Below, in pieces: positions 1-8,661 of a DNA stretch of 14,608 nucleotides. The stretch comes from Burkholderiaceae bacterium. GTDB lineage: Bacteria; Pseudomonadota; Gammaproteobacteria; Burkholderiales; Burkholderiaceae. Position numbers and translations under genes: made by a program. The notes below the pieces were generated by a model. It did not search any database. It worked only from the letters and a program-made list of their open reading frames with translations, and was not told the origin of the DNA. How positions within the stretch are numbered: the first letter of the stretch is position 1; each line of letters starts with the position of its first letter. The stretch is from assembly GCA_947380285.1 (NCBI GenBank), contig CANCQD010000060.1:1-14608 (forward strand), given 5' to 3'.

Positions 1-677
1 ATGATCCAGAGCCAATTTATAAAGCGCCAGTCATCGTCATCGTGATTGATGAATTGGCTGACTTGATGATGGTCTCCGGCAAGAAGATCGAAGAGCTCAT
101 TGCTCGTATTGCCCAAAAAGCGCGTGCTGCTGGCATTCACTTGGTATTAGCAACGCAACGTCCAAGCGTAGACGTCATTACTGGATTAATTAAAGCCAAC
201 GTACCAACGCGTATCTCATTTCAGGTGAGTTCAAAGATCGATAGCCGTACGATTTTGGATCAGCAGGGCGCCGAAGCGCTGCTCGGTATGGGGGACATGC
301 TTTACATGGCCCCAGGTACTGGTCTGCCAGTGCGCGTTCATGGGGCATTTGTATCGGATGATGAAGTACACCGCGTAGTGGAGTGGCTTAAAGAGAAGGG
401 CGACGCCAATTATATTGATGGGGTTCTTGAAGGCGCTGATGAATCTAATGTTGATGCACTGACTGGTGAGGGCGGCGGCGAAGCCGATCCACTTTACGAT
501 CAAGCAGTTGCCATCGTTCTAGAAAATAAGCGTCCATCCATTTCTTTAGTGCAACGTCATTTGCGGATTGGTTACAACCGTGCAGCCCGCCTCCTTGAAG
601 ATATGGAAAAAGCAGGTCTCGTATCTAAAATGGGTAACGGCGGCAATCGCGAGATTTTGCATCGTCCCTCTGAGTAA
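1..677 (+). CDS. ftsK: DNA translocase FtsK, C-terminal part (5' end outside window)
   Basis: FtsK is a septum-anchored, ATP-driven DNA pump. It clears chromosome ends from the closing septum and activates XerCD recombination at dif. The frame is open from base 3, so the gene starts upstream of the window; an internal ATG at 42 is not the start. About 225 residues are visible. The Walker B strand ([13 protein letters not shown]) opens the fragment. It is followed by the RecA-like beta domain with the conserved [19 protein letters not shown] and GMGDMLYM stretches. The last ~65 residues (from [18 protein letters not shown]) form the gamma winged-helix domain, which in this family reads the KOPS orientation sequences. 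The Walker A motif and the N-terminal membrane domain are not in view. lolA follows after 6 bp, so the two are probably co-transcribed. The alternative, the paralogue SpoIIIE, is the same family; FtsK is the expected name in proteobacteria. Confidence 0.96.
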   Translation, partial: DPEPIYKAPVIVIVIDELADLMMVSGKKIEELIARIAQKARAAGIHLVLATQRPSVDVITGLIKANVPTRISFQVSSKIDSRTILDQQGAEALLGMGDMLYMAPGTGLPVRVHGAFVSDDEVHRVVEWLKEKGDANYIDGVLEGADESNVDALTGEGGGEADPLYDQAVAIVLENKRPSISLVQRHLRIGYNRAARLLEDMEKAGLVSKMGNGGNREILHRPSE

Positions 678-683
678 GAATCC

Positions 684-1367
684 ATGCCAAGATTTCTAAT
701 TACAGCAATTTTGACGATTGCAAGCTCCCTTTTTTCAGTTGCATCATTTGCTCAAACTGAGAGTGGTTCAGAGCAGTTGCGTCAATTTGTACGTAACTCC
801 AAAACTGCTGAAGGTGACTTCGTGCAACAACAGTTACGTGCACCCAAAGCCAATGAGTCGCAAGACAAGGGATTGAAAGTTGTACGCCAAACGCAAGGTC
901 ATTTTGTATTTCAGCGTCCAGGGCGTTTTATCTGGGACACCCAAAAGCCATTTGAGCAAAAATTGATTGCCGATGGCAAGCAACTCGTCTTGTGGGATAA
1001 AGACTTAAACCAGGCAACATTCCGTCCGGCAGGACAGGCCTTAGCATCTACACCAGCAGCCATCCTATTTGGTGAAGCATCACTGGATCAACATTTTGAC
1101 CTTATAGATAGTGAGGAGCGCTTGGGGATGAAGTGGGTAGCCTTGACTCCCAAAAAAGACCCCAATGCTAAGAACAAAAATGATCTTCCTTACACAAAGA
1201 TCTCAATTGGCATGGCTAATGGCCTTCCTAAAGCTCTAGAGCTTACCGATGGCTTGGGCAGTATTGTTCTAGTAACTTTAGATAAGATCCAACTTAACGT
1301 CACTTTGCCAGCCAATCGCTTCACCTTTAATCCGCCGGCCGGAGCAGAAGTCTTGCGCTTAAACTAG
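684..1367 (+). CDS. lolA: Outer-membrane lipoprotein carrier protein LolA
   Basis: LolA is the periplasmic chaperone that takes lipoproteins from the inner-membrane LolCDE complex and hands them to LolB at the outer membrane. The 227-residue product starts with a Sec signal peptide (MPRFLITAILTIASSLFSVASFA, likely cut before Gln24), as expected for a periplasmic protein. Family hallmarks include the early 'AEGDFVQQQ' strand, the 'GHFVFQRPGRFIWDTQKPFEQKLIADGKQLVLWD' block around residues 73-107 and the 'LASTPAAILFG' segment. These build the half-barrel that holds acyl chains. A lysine-rich insert of about 10 residues (PKKDPNAKNKNDLP) lies near residue 155. The ATG at 684 is 6 bp after the ftsK stop with only a weak ribosome-binding site, suggesting translational coupling. 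serS follows after 49 bp. Confidence 0.93.
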   Translation: MPRFLITAILTIASSLFSVASFAQTESGSEQLRQFVRNSKTAEGDFVQQQLRAPKANESQDKGLKVVRQTQGHFVFQRPGRFIWDTQKPFEQKLIADGKQLVLWDKDLNQATFRPAGQALASTPAAILFGEASLDQHFDLIDSEERLGMKWVALTPKKDPNAKNKNDLPYTKISIGMANGLPKALELTDGLGSIVLVTLDKIQLNVTLPANRFTFNPPAGAEVLRLN

Positions 1368-1401
1368 AGCCTAGAAATAGAGCTAAACCGAGAACCCTTA
1401 A

Positions 1402-2727
<1,326 letters not shown>

Positions 2728-2759
2728 TATTTCAGAACGCGAAAAGTGGGCCTACTCAA

Positions 2760-3164
2760 ATGAATAAGCGCTCAGTATTTTTATTCTTGATTGGTGTAGC
2801 ATCCATGTCTCATAGCGTTTTTGCTGCTGAAAAAATCTATCATTGCCAGGTATTAAGTGATGCCTATATCAAAAGCAATGGAGAGTTGGTTTTAGTTCAA
2901 GATAGCCCCAGGGTTGGCGAAGACTTTACGGTGATCAAGAAAACCGGAGAAGTTTTTGGTGATGTGATGGATACCCTGAAAAATCCCAAGGTATTGGCAT
3001 CTGGAAGCGCAGGTAATCCATATAAGGTCATTTGGACACAAAAGGCTGCAGGTAAGGATGGCGTCTTTGTTGACTATCTCAGCATCGAAGGATTTGCAAA
3101 AGACGGCAAGTATCCTTTTGGATTCTTCTCTGGCGCACTCGTGATGACAGGTGTATGCGAGTAA
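2760..3164 (+). CDS. Small secreted protein of unknown function
   Basis: I do not recognise the family. The 134-residue product starts with a clear Sec signal peptide (MNKRSVFLFLIGVASMSHSVFA, predicted cut after Ala22 or Ala23), so it should be periplasmic or secreted. The mature part is about 112 residues, beta-rich in appearance. It has exactly two cysteines, Cys29 near its N-terminus and Cys133 just before the C-terminus, which could join in a disulfide closing the fold. There is no lipobox, no membrane anchor and no catalytic motif that I can name. The gene lies 32 bp after serS on the same strand and may be read through from it, because I see no terminator between them. Its own ribosome-binding site is weak (AGTGGG about 13 bases before the ATG). 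Coding status is well supported by the signal peptide and intact frame. Confidence 0.75.
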   Translation: MNKRSVFLFLIGVASMSHSVFAAEKIYHCQVLSDAYIKSNGELVLVQDSPRVGEDFTVIKKTGEVFGDVMDTLKNPKVLASGSAGNPYKVIWTQKAAGKDGVFVDYLSIEGFAKDGKYPFGFFSGALVMTGVCE

Positions 3165-3244
3165 TAGCGTACGTCTAGCCTGCATCACCGCATGGCTTTA
3201 TCTCAAAGTCATTTGCCTCATTTCGAGGGGTTAAAGCCAGCCCC

Positions 3245-3670
3245 TTAAATAACGATAGTTTTTATTTTCAGCCTAGAAGCATTCATTTCAAGGACTTTAT
3301 CAAGGGTAATGATTGACTTCGCTTTGAAAGATTTTGCTGCTGCGAGATGTAGCGCATCGCTAGAGCGCAATTTGGATTTACTATCAAGTACTAAAAGTCC
3401 AGCGGAGTAAAAGACTTTATTCTCTACTGGCAGTAATTCAATATCATTAGCGCATATTGCTTCAAAAAGCTTCCAAGCATTCTTGGCCTCCTTGGGGGTA
3501 ATCTGCCCAGTTCTCTCTTTAATGCTTAAGGCGCTAGCAAATTCAGTAAACGTCCAGGTGGATGAGATCAGCTTCGTATCTTTGGTGTTGTCATACCATT
3601 TGTGGATGGCGGAACTTTTTCCTTCGTGAGTGCACAATCCAGCCAATATGCTTGTATCTACATAGAGCAT
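3245..3670 (-). CDS. vapC: VapC-type PIN-domain toxin (ribonuclease)
   Basis: This 141-residue protein is a PIN-domain nuclease and the likely toxin of a type II toxin-antitoxin pair. VapC toxins cut RNA, often tRNA or rRNA, using metal ions held by conserved acidic residues. The expected set is present: Asp5 in 'MLYVDTS', Glu43 in 'TFTEFASAL', Asp105 in 'LRSSDALHLAAA' and Asp124 in 'IITLDK'. The length fits the family. The start codon overlaps the antitoxin stop by one base (TAATG at 3668-3672), the coupling typical of such pairs. The gene runs opposite to its plus-strand neighbours, as often seen for recently acquired cassettes. The RNA target cannot be read from the sequence. Confidence 0.88.
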   Translation of the reverse strand: MLYVDTSILAGLCTHEGKSSAIHKWYDNTKDTKLISSTWTFTEFASALSIKERTGQITPKEAKNAWKLFEAICANDIELLPVENKVFYSAGLLVLDSKSKLRSSDALHLAAAKSFKAKSIITLDKVLEMNASRLKIKTIVI

Positions 3671-3915
3671 TAGTAGCGAGCCCCAGAGCGAACCTCATCC
3701 ATTACTGACGTCCCCATTTTCATCGAAGCTCTTAATTCCCTAGCCATTTTGGATAAGGTTTTGCGATCTAGCTTTTGAGGTCTGATGACCAATGCTCCGT
3801 CGCTAGATAGTGTAGCTTCAACTCTATCGCCATCTTTTAGCCGAATTTCTTTAATGAATGCTGCAGGAATACGAAGTGCCAGACTATTGCCCCACTTTGA
3901 AATTTGGATATTCAT
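3670..3915 (-). CDS. vapB: VapB-type antitoxin with AbrB/SpoVT-like DNA-binding domain
   Basis: This 81-residue antitoxin should bind VapC and, through its N-terminal swapped-hairpin domain, its own operator. Residues 1-45 (IQISKWGNSLALRIP, then IRLKDGDRVEATLSSDGALVIRP) are a textbook AbrB/MazE/VapB DNA-binding fold. The charged C-terminal tail (from KLDRKTLSKMAREL) is the expected toxin-wrapping segment. I chose the ATG at 3915 over a TTG two codons upstream (3921). A good Shine-Dalgarno, GAGGAC on the minus strand at 3922-3927, sits 6 bases before the ATG, and related antitoxins begin M-x-IQISKWGNS. The gene directly precedes vapC with a one-base overlap. A perfect inverted repeat just upstream is the likely autoregulatory operator. 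Confidence 0.87.
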   Translation of the reverse strand: MNIQISKWGNSLALRIPAAFIKEIRLKDGDRVEATLSSDGALVIRPQKLDRKTLSKMARELRASMKMGTSVMDEVRSGARY

Positions 3916-3930
3916 GAACAAGTCCTCAAA

Positions 3931-3954
3931 TAGATATACATTAAAGTATATCTA
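3931..3954. promoter_or_regulatory. Inverted repeat operator and promoter region of vapBC
   Basis: A perfect inverted repeat, TAGATATAC - 6 bases - GTATATCTA, lies 15 bp upstream of the vapB start codon. On the minus strand it contains TATACT, a plausible -10 hexamer; a -35 match 17 bp further up (TAGATG) is weak. Family knowledge: VapB and VapBC complexes repress their own promoter by binding such repeats. The assignment as operator is inferred from symmetry and position. Confidence 0.7.
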
Positions 3955-4030
3955 TATTAAATAAACTCATCTAGTTTGCCTAGCCCAATCTTGAACCAAT
4001 ATTGGCTGTATGAATTTATATATAGCTCGC

Positions 4031-4036
4031 TATAAT
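4031..4036 (+). promoter_or_regulatory. -10 box of the tRNA-Ser gene
   Basis: A perfect TATAAT hexamer starts 18 bases before the mature tRNA 5' end, so transcription would begin some 5 bases before the tRNA. No good -35 element lies at 16-18 bp; TTGGCT at 4002-4007 is 23 bp away, too far for standard sigma-70 spacing. Confidence 0.6.
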
Positions 4037-4048
4037 GATTTTCGGTTC

Positions 4049-4138
<90 letters not shown>

Positions 4139-4180
4139 TTCAGATTCTTTATTTGTTCACATAGAAAAAATATTGATAGG

Positions 4181-4204
4181 GCCCCGCGTGACGTGGGGCT
4201 TTTT
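4181..4204 (+). terminator. Rho-independent terminator after tRNA-Ser
   Basis: The 8-bp stem GCCCCGCG / CGTGGGGC (one G-U pair) with a 3-base TGA loop is followed by five T residues and further AT-rich sequence. It ends the tRNA transcript and insulates recQ from it. Confidence 0.88.
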
Positions 4205-4221
4205 ATTTATAAGTAGCTTGC

Positions 4222-4235
4222 AATACGTACGTATT
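4222..4235. repeat. 14-bp perfect palindrome upstream of recQ
   Basis: AATACGTACGTATT is a perfect palindrome placed between the tRNA terminator and recQ, ending 24 bp before the TTG start. It lies where an operator or promoter would be, but no factor can be named from the sequence. A cruciform or chance symmetry are the alternatives. Confidence 0.45.
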
Positions 4236-4259
4236 TAATAAGACAAGGGAGCATTACTT

Positions 4260-6098
4260 TTGCAATCGAGCCATCAAGTACTTCAGGACATTTTTGGCTT
4301 TGATCAATTCCGTGGCGCTCAAGAGTCTATTGTTAGTCATGTAGTAGCGGGTGGGGATGCTTTGGTCCTCATGCCTACTGGAGCTGGTAAGTCGCTATGC
4401 TATCAAATTCCTTCTCTCGTTAGACGCGGCGTAGGGGTTGTGGTTTCACCCTTAATTGCACTGATGCAAGATCAGGTTGATGCATTGACCCAGTTGGGCG
4501 TTAAGGCCTCATTTTTAAACTCTAGCCTGGATGCTGTCACATCTCAAAAGGTAACTAGTCAATTGCTAGCCGGAGACCTTGACTTAATCTACGTAGCTCC
4601 AGAACGTTTAATGAGTGCTAGTTTTCTGTCGATACTTGATAGACTCAATAGTGGTCCTGGAATTGCACTCTTCGCTATCGATGAAGCACACTGTGTTTCA
4701 CAATGGGGTCATGACTTCCGCCCAGAATATCGGCAATTAACTGTTTTGCACGAACGATTCCCGAAGGTGCCTCGTATCGCCTTAACAGCTACTGCGGATG
4801 CACCAACCCGAGCAGAAATTGTGGAGCGTTTTTCGCTGGAATCTGCCGAGCAGTTTGTTTCTAGCTTTGATCGTCCCAATATTAAGTATCGAGTTCTCCA
4901 AAAGCAAAGCGCTAAACAACAGTTAGAACATTTTTTAGAAGCAGAGCATGCTGATGACTCAGGAATTATTTATTGCTTATCGCGTCGCAGTGTAGAAGAG
5001 ACTGCGCAATGGCTCAAGGATCGTGGGTGGGATGCAATGCCCTATCACGCAGGATTAAGTGTGGAAACCCGCAGCGCTAATCAAAAGCGCTTTTTGCGTG
5101 AAGAGGGTGTCATCATGGTTGCAACAGTGGCGTTTGGTATGGGCATAGATAAGCCCAATGTCCGCTTTGTAGCCCATCTGGATTTGCCCAAAAGTATGGA
5201 AGGGTATTACCAAGAAACTGGTCGGGCAGGGCGTGATGGCTTGCCTGCAAATGCTTGGATGGCCTACGGCTTCGGTGATGTGGTCAGCTTGCGGCAAATG
5301 GTAGATTCTGGTGAGGCTTCTGAAGACCGTAAGCGGGTAGAGCGCCAAAAACTCAATGCCCTACTTGGCTATTGCGAATCCACGACATGCCGCCATCAAA
5401 CCATCTTGCGCTATTTTGGGGAGATACATGCTGGTAGCTGTGGCAACTGCGATAACTGTCTAGAGCCAGTAGCCACCTGGAATGCCACGCAAGAGGTGCA
5501 AAAAGCATTGTCATGTGTGTATCGCACAGGTCAGCGTTTTGGTGTAACCCATTTAATTGATGTGCTGATGGGTAAAGTGACTCCTAGAGTGCAGCAATTT
5601 TTTCATGAGCAAGTGAGTACATTTGGCATTGGTTCAGAACTCAATCAGGCGCAGTGGAATAGTATCTATCGTCAATTGGTAGCGGGCGGTTATTTAGACG
5701 CTGATATCGCCTTGCATGGCGGCTTAAAGTTGGTGGACGCCATTGCCTTGCCCGTATTGCGTGGAGAGCAAGAGGTTTGGCTGCGCAAAGAAACGGGCTA
5801 CTCCAAGAGTAAAGCCGCTAAGTCTGGAGTAAACAAGGGATCTACACATCCCTTTAGCAATATTGCAGATGAAAATCTATGGAATGCACTCAAGGCTAAG
5901 CGTACTGAGCTGGCGCGCGAACAAGGTGTACCGCCCTATGTCATTTTTCATGACAGTACTTTGCAGGAGATGGTTAAATCTACGCCTGCTACCTTAGAGC
6001 ATTTCAGTCGTATTGGAGGGGTGGGGCAGGCCAAGTTAGAGCGATATGGCCAACACTTTATTGAAGTTATTCAGGAAAATCTAGAGCGCCTGGGTTAG
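4260..6098 (+). CDS. recQ: ATP-dependent DNA helicase RecQ
   Basis: RecQ unwinds DNA 3' to 5' in RecF-pathway recombination and in stalled-fork processing. The 612-residue protein has all the usual parts. The helicase core carries Walker A (MPTGAGKS, Lys44), motif Ia ([13 protein letters not shown]), DEAH box (D141-H144, followed by the aromatic-rich loop [13 protein letters not shown]), ALTATA, and motifs V/VI ([15 protein letters not shown] and [12 protein letters not shown]). The zinc-binding Cys cluster is complete ([11 protein letters not shown]...CGNCDNC, residues ~380-400). A winged-helix RQC domain and a C-terminal HRDC domain (about residues 535-612) follow. The TTG start is well supported: AAGGGAG (4245-4251) sits 8 bases before it, and the next residues ([17 protein letters not shown]) match the usual RecQ N-terminus. 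The gene stands alone, between the tRNA terminator and a convergent gene. Confidence 0.96.
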   Translation: MQSSHQVLQDIFGFDQFRGAQESIVSHVVAGGDALVLMPTGAGKSLCYQIPSLVRRGVGVVVSPLIALMQDQVDALTQLGVKASFLNSSLDAVTSQKVTSQLLAGDLDLIYVAPERLMSASFLSILDRLNSGPGIALFAIDEAHCVSQWGHDFRPEYRQLTVLHERFPKVPRIALTATADAPTRAEIVERFSLESAEQFVSSFDRPNIKYRVLQKQSAKQQLEHFLEAEHADDSGIIYCLSRRSVEETAQWLKDRGWDAMPYHAGLSVETRSANQKRFLREEGVIMVATVAFGMGIDKPNVRFVAHLDLPKSMEGYYQETGRAGRDGLPANAWMAYGFGDVVSLRQMVDSGEASEDRKRVERQKLNALLGYCESTTCRHQTILRYFGEIHAGSCGNCDNCLEPVATWNATQEVQKALSCVYRTGQRFGVTHLIDVLMGKVTPRVQQFFHEQVSTFGIGSELNQAQWNSIYRQLVAGGYLDADIALHGGLKLVDAIALPVLRGEQEVWLRKETGYSKSKAAKSGVNKGSTHPFSNIADENLWNALKAKRTELAREQGVPPYVIFHDSTLQEMVKSTPATLEHFSRIGGVGQAKLERYGQHFIEVIQENLERLG

Positions 6099-6311
6099 GT
6101 TTTGCCACTCATAATGACCTCGTGATGCTCAAGAATTTGGTTACCTATGGGCTGTTAGTGCAAACTATTCACAACCAGTAAAAAGAGAATTGCACTTCAT
6201 CTCCCATAAGTAGAGCCCTACTTTACTTATGAAATATGACATGTTCATGTGATTTTGATGACATCTCACAGTCTGAGAATTAAAGCGCCATGGAATACCT
6301 TGGTTTGGCTT
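6099..6311. other. Structured convergent intergenic region between recQ and the phosphoesterase gene
   Basis: This 213-bp gap between two 3' ends holds no credible ORF but several ordered sequences. An inverted repeat AGTGCAA / TTGCACT spans 6157-6163 and 6190-6196. A second one, CATAAGTA / TACTTATG, spans 6205-6212 and 6224-6231. Three 11-bp-phased Pho-box-like half-sites lie at 6236-6263. A weak imperfect hairpin with AAAGC (6282-6286) and GCTTT (6308-6312) ends in four T residues and may terminate recQ. The region could encode a small leftward RNA; this is not established. Confidence 0.5.
6236..6263 (-). promoter_or_regulatory. Triple 11-bp-phased Pho-box-like site (orphan)
   Basis: Read on the minus strand, three half-sites TGTCAT, TCACAT and TGTCAT follow each other with exact 11-bp spacing and A-rich gaps. 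The first pair matches the E. coli Pho box consensus CTGTCATAAAACTGTCAT at 13 of 18 positions by my hand count. Exactly 10 bases after the last half-site lies TAAAGT (6220-6225), a 4/6 match to a -10 hexamer and the spacing seen at phoA. The site points left, towards the recQ 3' end, where no minus-strand gene is visible. Confidence 0.45.
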
Positions 6312-6314
6312 TTA
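6282..6314 (+). terminator. Possible weak terminator of recQ
   Basis: An imperfect hairpin forms from AAAGC (6282-6286) pairing GCTTT (6308-6312), with inner CCA/TGG and GG/CC pairs separated by mismatches, followed by TTTTA. It overlaps the stop codon of the convergent phosphoesterase gene. The stem is poor, so confidence is low. Confidence 0.3.
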
Positions 6315-7286
6315 GGGTCTTGGAGTGACCATATTTTGTCTTAGGAGAATTGGCGTAAAGCTAAATGGTTGCTCAGACTTTGGATTTACCCCAATCATGA
6401 CAGCTTGGACTTGTTCTGCGCCCATTAGTTGTAGGCGGAGAACGTTCTCAAGTATCTGTTTTTGATCTACAGTTTTTAGTGGTTGATCAAGAATGAGGCG
6501 ATGACTATCACCATGAATTAAAAGTACAGGTTTTTTGAATTCCTGTGCATTTTTACTGAAGGCGTGTAATGTATCTCGATACCCGCTATCTGCATCAGTT
6601 GCTTGTGTGGGCGTATAAAACATATCGGCTTGGTAGCAAAAAACAATTCCCAAATACCCCTTAGTTGACGCAAGGTCAAAGGCACTTTGGATCCAGTCTA
6701 AATTGGCCTGATTGCGTTCGTAGAACTCTGCTTTCGCTTGCTCATTACGCTCAAAGTTATTGTTAGAGCCGGGAATGTGTAAGCTGACAAACAAAAAATG
6801 ATTCTTTACCCAGTAAGAGTTTTCAACAAACTTCTTATGCTTTGCATCTGTATCAGCTTGTCTAATAAGACCAATCTGTTTTTTGCCAAAACTTTTTTGA
6901 GTGTCGAAGAAAGTGCTTCTCAGGCCATCTAAACGTTCGAGGGGATCGTATGATCCCGCCAGTGGACGATGACAATCAGTCCATTCATTATCTCCAATGC
7001 TGTAAATTAATGGAGATGTGAATTGATTGAAATACCCCTTAACTTTTTGATTATATTCATCGCTACAGGGTGTAGAGCCTGATTTAGTATCGCCAATAAA
7101 GATGCTAAAACTCGGATTGGTCTGATTGATTGTTGAAATCAACCGTTCATAACGAACATAATCTTTCGGGATGAAATAGGGCATATCACCTAAGGCTATA
7201 AATTTAAACGCCTCCAATGACTGCGCGGAGACTGCCAAAGAGCATGCGATAAACAGACCAGCAAATAATGCTTTAAGTGATTTCAT
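6312..7286 (-). CDS. Exported metallophosphoesterase-like protein (divergent calcineurin-type)
   Basis: The 324-residue product has a Sec signal peptide (likely cut after Ala21, ...LAVSA-QS), so it acts in the periplasm or outside. The body resembles calcineurin-like phosphoesterases, which use two metal ions to hydrolyse phosphate esters. Candidate metal-binding segments in the right order are GD at 33-34, IGD at 64-66, IGDNEWTDCH at 97-106, a lone LH at 169-170 and HGDSH at 258-262. Several differ from the usual motifs: no DxH at the start, and GDNEW in place of GNHE. Activity and substrate are therefore unproven. It is the last gene of a minus-strand cluster and starts 2 bp after the stop of the 139-residue gene. 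There is no Shine-Dalgarno of its own, which suggests translational coupling. The Pho-like site upstream of the cluster fits a role in releasing phosphate from organic esters. Confidence 0.72.
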   Translation of the reverse strand: MKSLKALFAGLFIACSLAVSAQSLEAFKFIALGDMPYFIPKDYVRYERLISTINQTNPSFSIFIGDTKSGSTPCSDEYNQKVKGYFNQFTSPLIYSIGDNEWTDCHRPLAGSYDPLERLDGLRSTFFDTQKSFGKKQIGLIRQADTDAKHKKFVENSYWVKNHFLFVSLHIPGSNNNFERNEQAKAEFYERNQANLDWIQSAFDLASTKGYLGIVFCYQADMFYTPTQATDADSGYRDTLHAFSKNAQEFKKPVLLIHGDSHRLILDQPLKTVDQKQILENVLRLQLMGAEQVQAVMIGVNPKSEQPFSFTPILLRQNMVTPRP

Positions 7287-7288
7287 GG

Positions 7289-7708
7289 CTATTTGTAGGA
7301 GATGGAGGCATCATCCAATTCTTTCATTTCAAGCTCGCCAAAAATATAGGCCTCTGAGCTTATATGACTCCATCCCAAATCATGGTAAACATCTTCATAT
7401 CTTTTTGAATATTTTCGATTGCTTTGGTAAAAGATATCGGTTAACTCATCTTGCGCATCAGCCTCGACGGTATCGGAGAAGTAAATTACTTTTTCTCCGC
7501 CATAAGTTTTGCTAATGACACCGCCGGAGATATCTTTAATGCAAATGCCGATATTGGGATCATATCCCTTAAGGAATGTGGGCTTGATCTTGGTTAAAAC
7601 GGAACCTAGCTTCCAGACCATGCCACACTTTATTTCTTTATTGAATTGCTGAAAGACATTGCGCTCTACTAAGGAGCCCATTTCTAAAGGAATAATCTGA
7701 TAGTACAT
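7289..7708 (-). CDS. Hypothetical cytoplasmic protein, 139 residues
   Basis: I do not recognise this protein. It has no signal peptide, membrane segment or known catalytic motif. It has a mixed charged composition with aromatic residues spread throughout (for example KTYGGEKVIYFSD and YEDVYHDLGWSHISSEAYIFG), consistent with a small folded cytosolic protein. Translation is well supported by GGAG on the minus strand 7 bases before the ATG at 7708. It sits between an outer-membrane protein gene (85 bp upstream, no clear terminator between) and the exported phosphoesterase gene (2 bp downstream). It is therefore probably part of the same transcript. What a cytosolic protein does between two envelope genes is unclear; a regulatory or partner role is only a guess. 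Confidence 0.7.
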   Translation of the reverse strand: MYYQIIPLEMGSLVERNVFQQFNKEIKCGMVWKLGSVLTKIKPTFLKGYDPNIGICIKDISGGVISKTYGGEKVIYFSDTVEADAQDELTDIFYQSNRKYSKRYEDVYHDLGWSHISSEAYIFGELEMKELDDASISYK

Positions 7709-7793
7709 TTAGTTGCTCCAGTGTAAATGTATGGGGTTACCTTTAGTTTGCTACGAGATTGTGACACTTTAATATTCCCCGCCCAACTGCAAT

Positions 7794-8624
7794 CTAAAAT
7801 CTCCAAGTGATTCCAACTTCGCCACGTGTGGCACCGGCTTGTTGCGATGCAAAAGTTTCACCATAGTTCGAACCAGTCCGCATATAGGAGACCCCAAGAT
7901 CTATGCTGTCGGTAAGGGAATAAATTCCCGCAATCAAGGCGTAATGACTTAAGTATTGCTCGGATGAGGGAGGATTGGTCGCCGCTCCAATATCTAATGC
8001 GAGTTTCAAATTCTTGGATATAGACCAAACAGGCGCAATAGAAACTAAAAAGATATTCGTGCGATTGAGATCAGTAGTGGTACCGACGCTGTAATTAGTA
8101 TTGTATGGCGAGCGCATGTATAAGGCGTTCAGGTGTAACTCTATATCTTTCCAATATTTGGAGGCGATGAAGTTTACGCCATAGTTAAACGCGGCTAAAC
8201 CTAATCCTGCAACTTGTTGCTGTTTACCTGCAGGCAATACGACCATTGGCTTTATGGCAAGAGCATAACCGAGATCGCTATCCTCATGAAACCGCCATTT
8301 ACTCGCGAATACATAGTTGGAGAACTTAGAGTAATTACCGCTCGGTTCGTTGTAGTAAGTCGCAGAGAGCGATGCCTCTACTTGATCACTTAATCCACGT
8401 GTGTAGGTAAATGGAAAAGCCTTTGCATCCGTTCTGCCGGTGTACTCTTCACCTGGAGTAATGATGTCCACCTGTTGCGTTCCACCACTTCGATTGATGG
8501 AGATAAAATACTGCTCTATTTGATTCCCGCCGGCTTTTACAGTGCCCGCATCATCAGTATTTAAAGGCTCAAATCCAAAAACGAATGTCGGCACAAATAG
8601 AAGAGTAAGACATAAGATTTTCAT
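7794..8624 (-). CDS. Outer-membrane beta-barrel protein, Phenol_MetA_deg/transporter-like
   Basis: The 276-residue product begins with a signal peptide (MKILCLTLLFVPTFVFG, cut near Gly17). It continues as alternating hydrophobic and polar beta strands (for example QVEASLSATYY, LNALYMRS, LALDIGAAT, IDLGVSYM) and ends in a terminal phenylalanine (GEVGITWRF), the usual signature for insertion by the Bam machinery. The mature start 'FEPLNTDDAGTV' resembles the P-x-x-T-D/E-D opening of the family often annotated as MetA-pathway phenol degradation or 'transporter' (PF13557). Those names say little about function, and the solute is unknown. It is the first gene of the minus-strand cluster and has only a weak ribosome-binding site (AAGA). 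The 112-bp divergent region in front of it, shared with the ZntB-like gene, contains a Pho-box-like repeat, so induction under phosphate limitation is possible. Confidence 0.75.
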   Translation of the reverse strand: MKILCLTLLFVPTFVFGFEPLNTDDAGTVKAGGNQIEQYFISINRSGGTQQVDIITPGEEYTGRTDAKAFPFTYTRGLSDQVEASLSATYYNEPSGNYSKFSNYVFASKWRFHEDSDLGYALAIKPMVVLPAGKQQQVAGLGLAAFNYGVNFIASKYWKDIELHLNALYMRSPYNTNYSVGTTTDLNRTNIFLVSIAPVWSISKNLKLALDIGAATNPPSSEQYLSHYALIAGIYSLTDSIDLGVSYMRTGSNYGETFASQQAGATRGEVGITWRF

Positions 8625-8661
8625 GAGGGTCTTACGCAGCGAGCTAATGAGTTAAGCAATC

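Noticed and set aside
2892..3188. 98-residue minus-strand ORF opposite the small secreted protein
   Set aside because: It is the shadow of a gene with a clear signal peptide and contains many Cys and His residues in no motif.
3222..3244. AGGGG / CCCCT inverted repeat between the small secreted gene and vapC
   Set aside because: Only a 5-bp stem with a 10-base loop and no T run on either strand; not supported as a terminator.
7285..7515. 76-residue plus-strand ORF
   Set aside because: It is antisense to the 139-residue gene and has no ribosome-binding site; its composition (many His, Arg, Tyr) is typical of a shadow frame.
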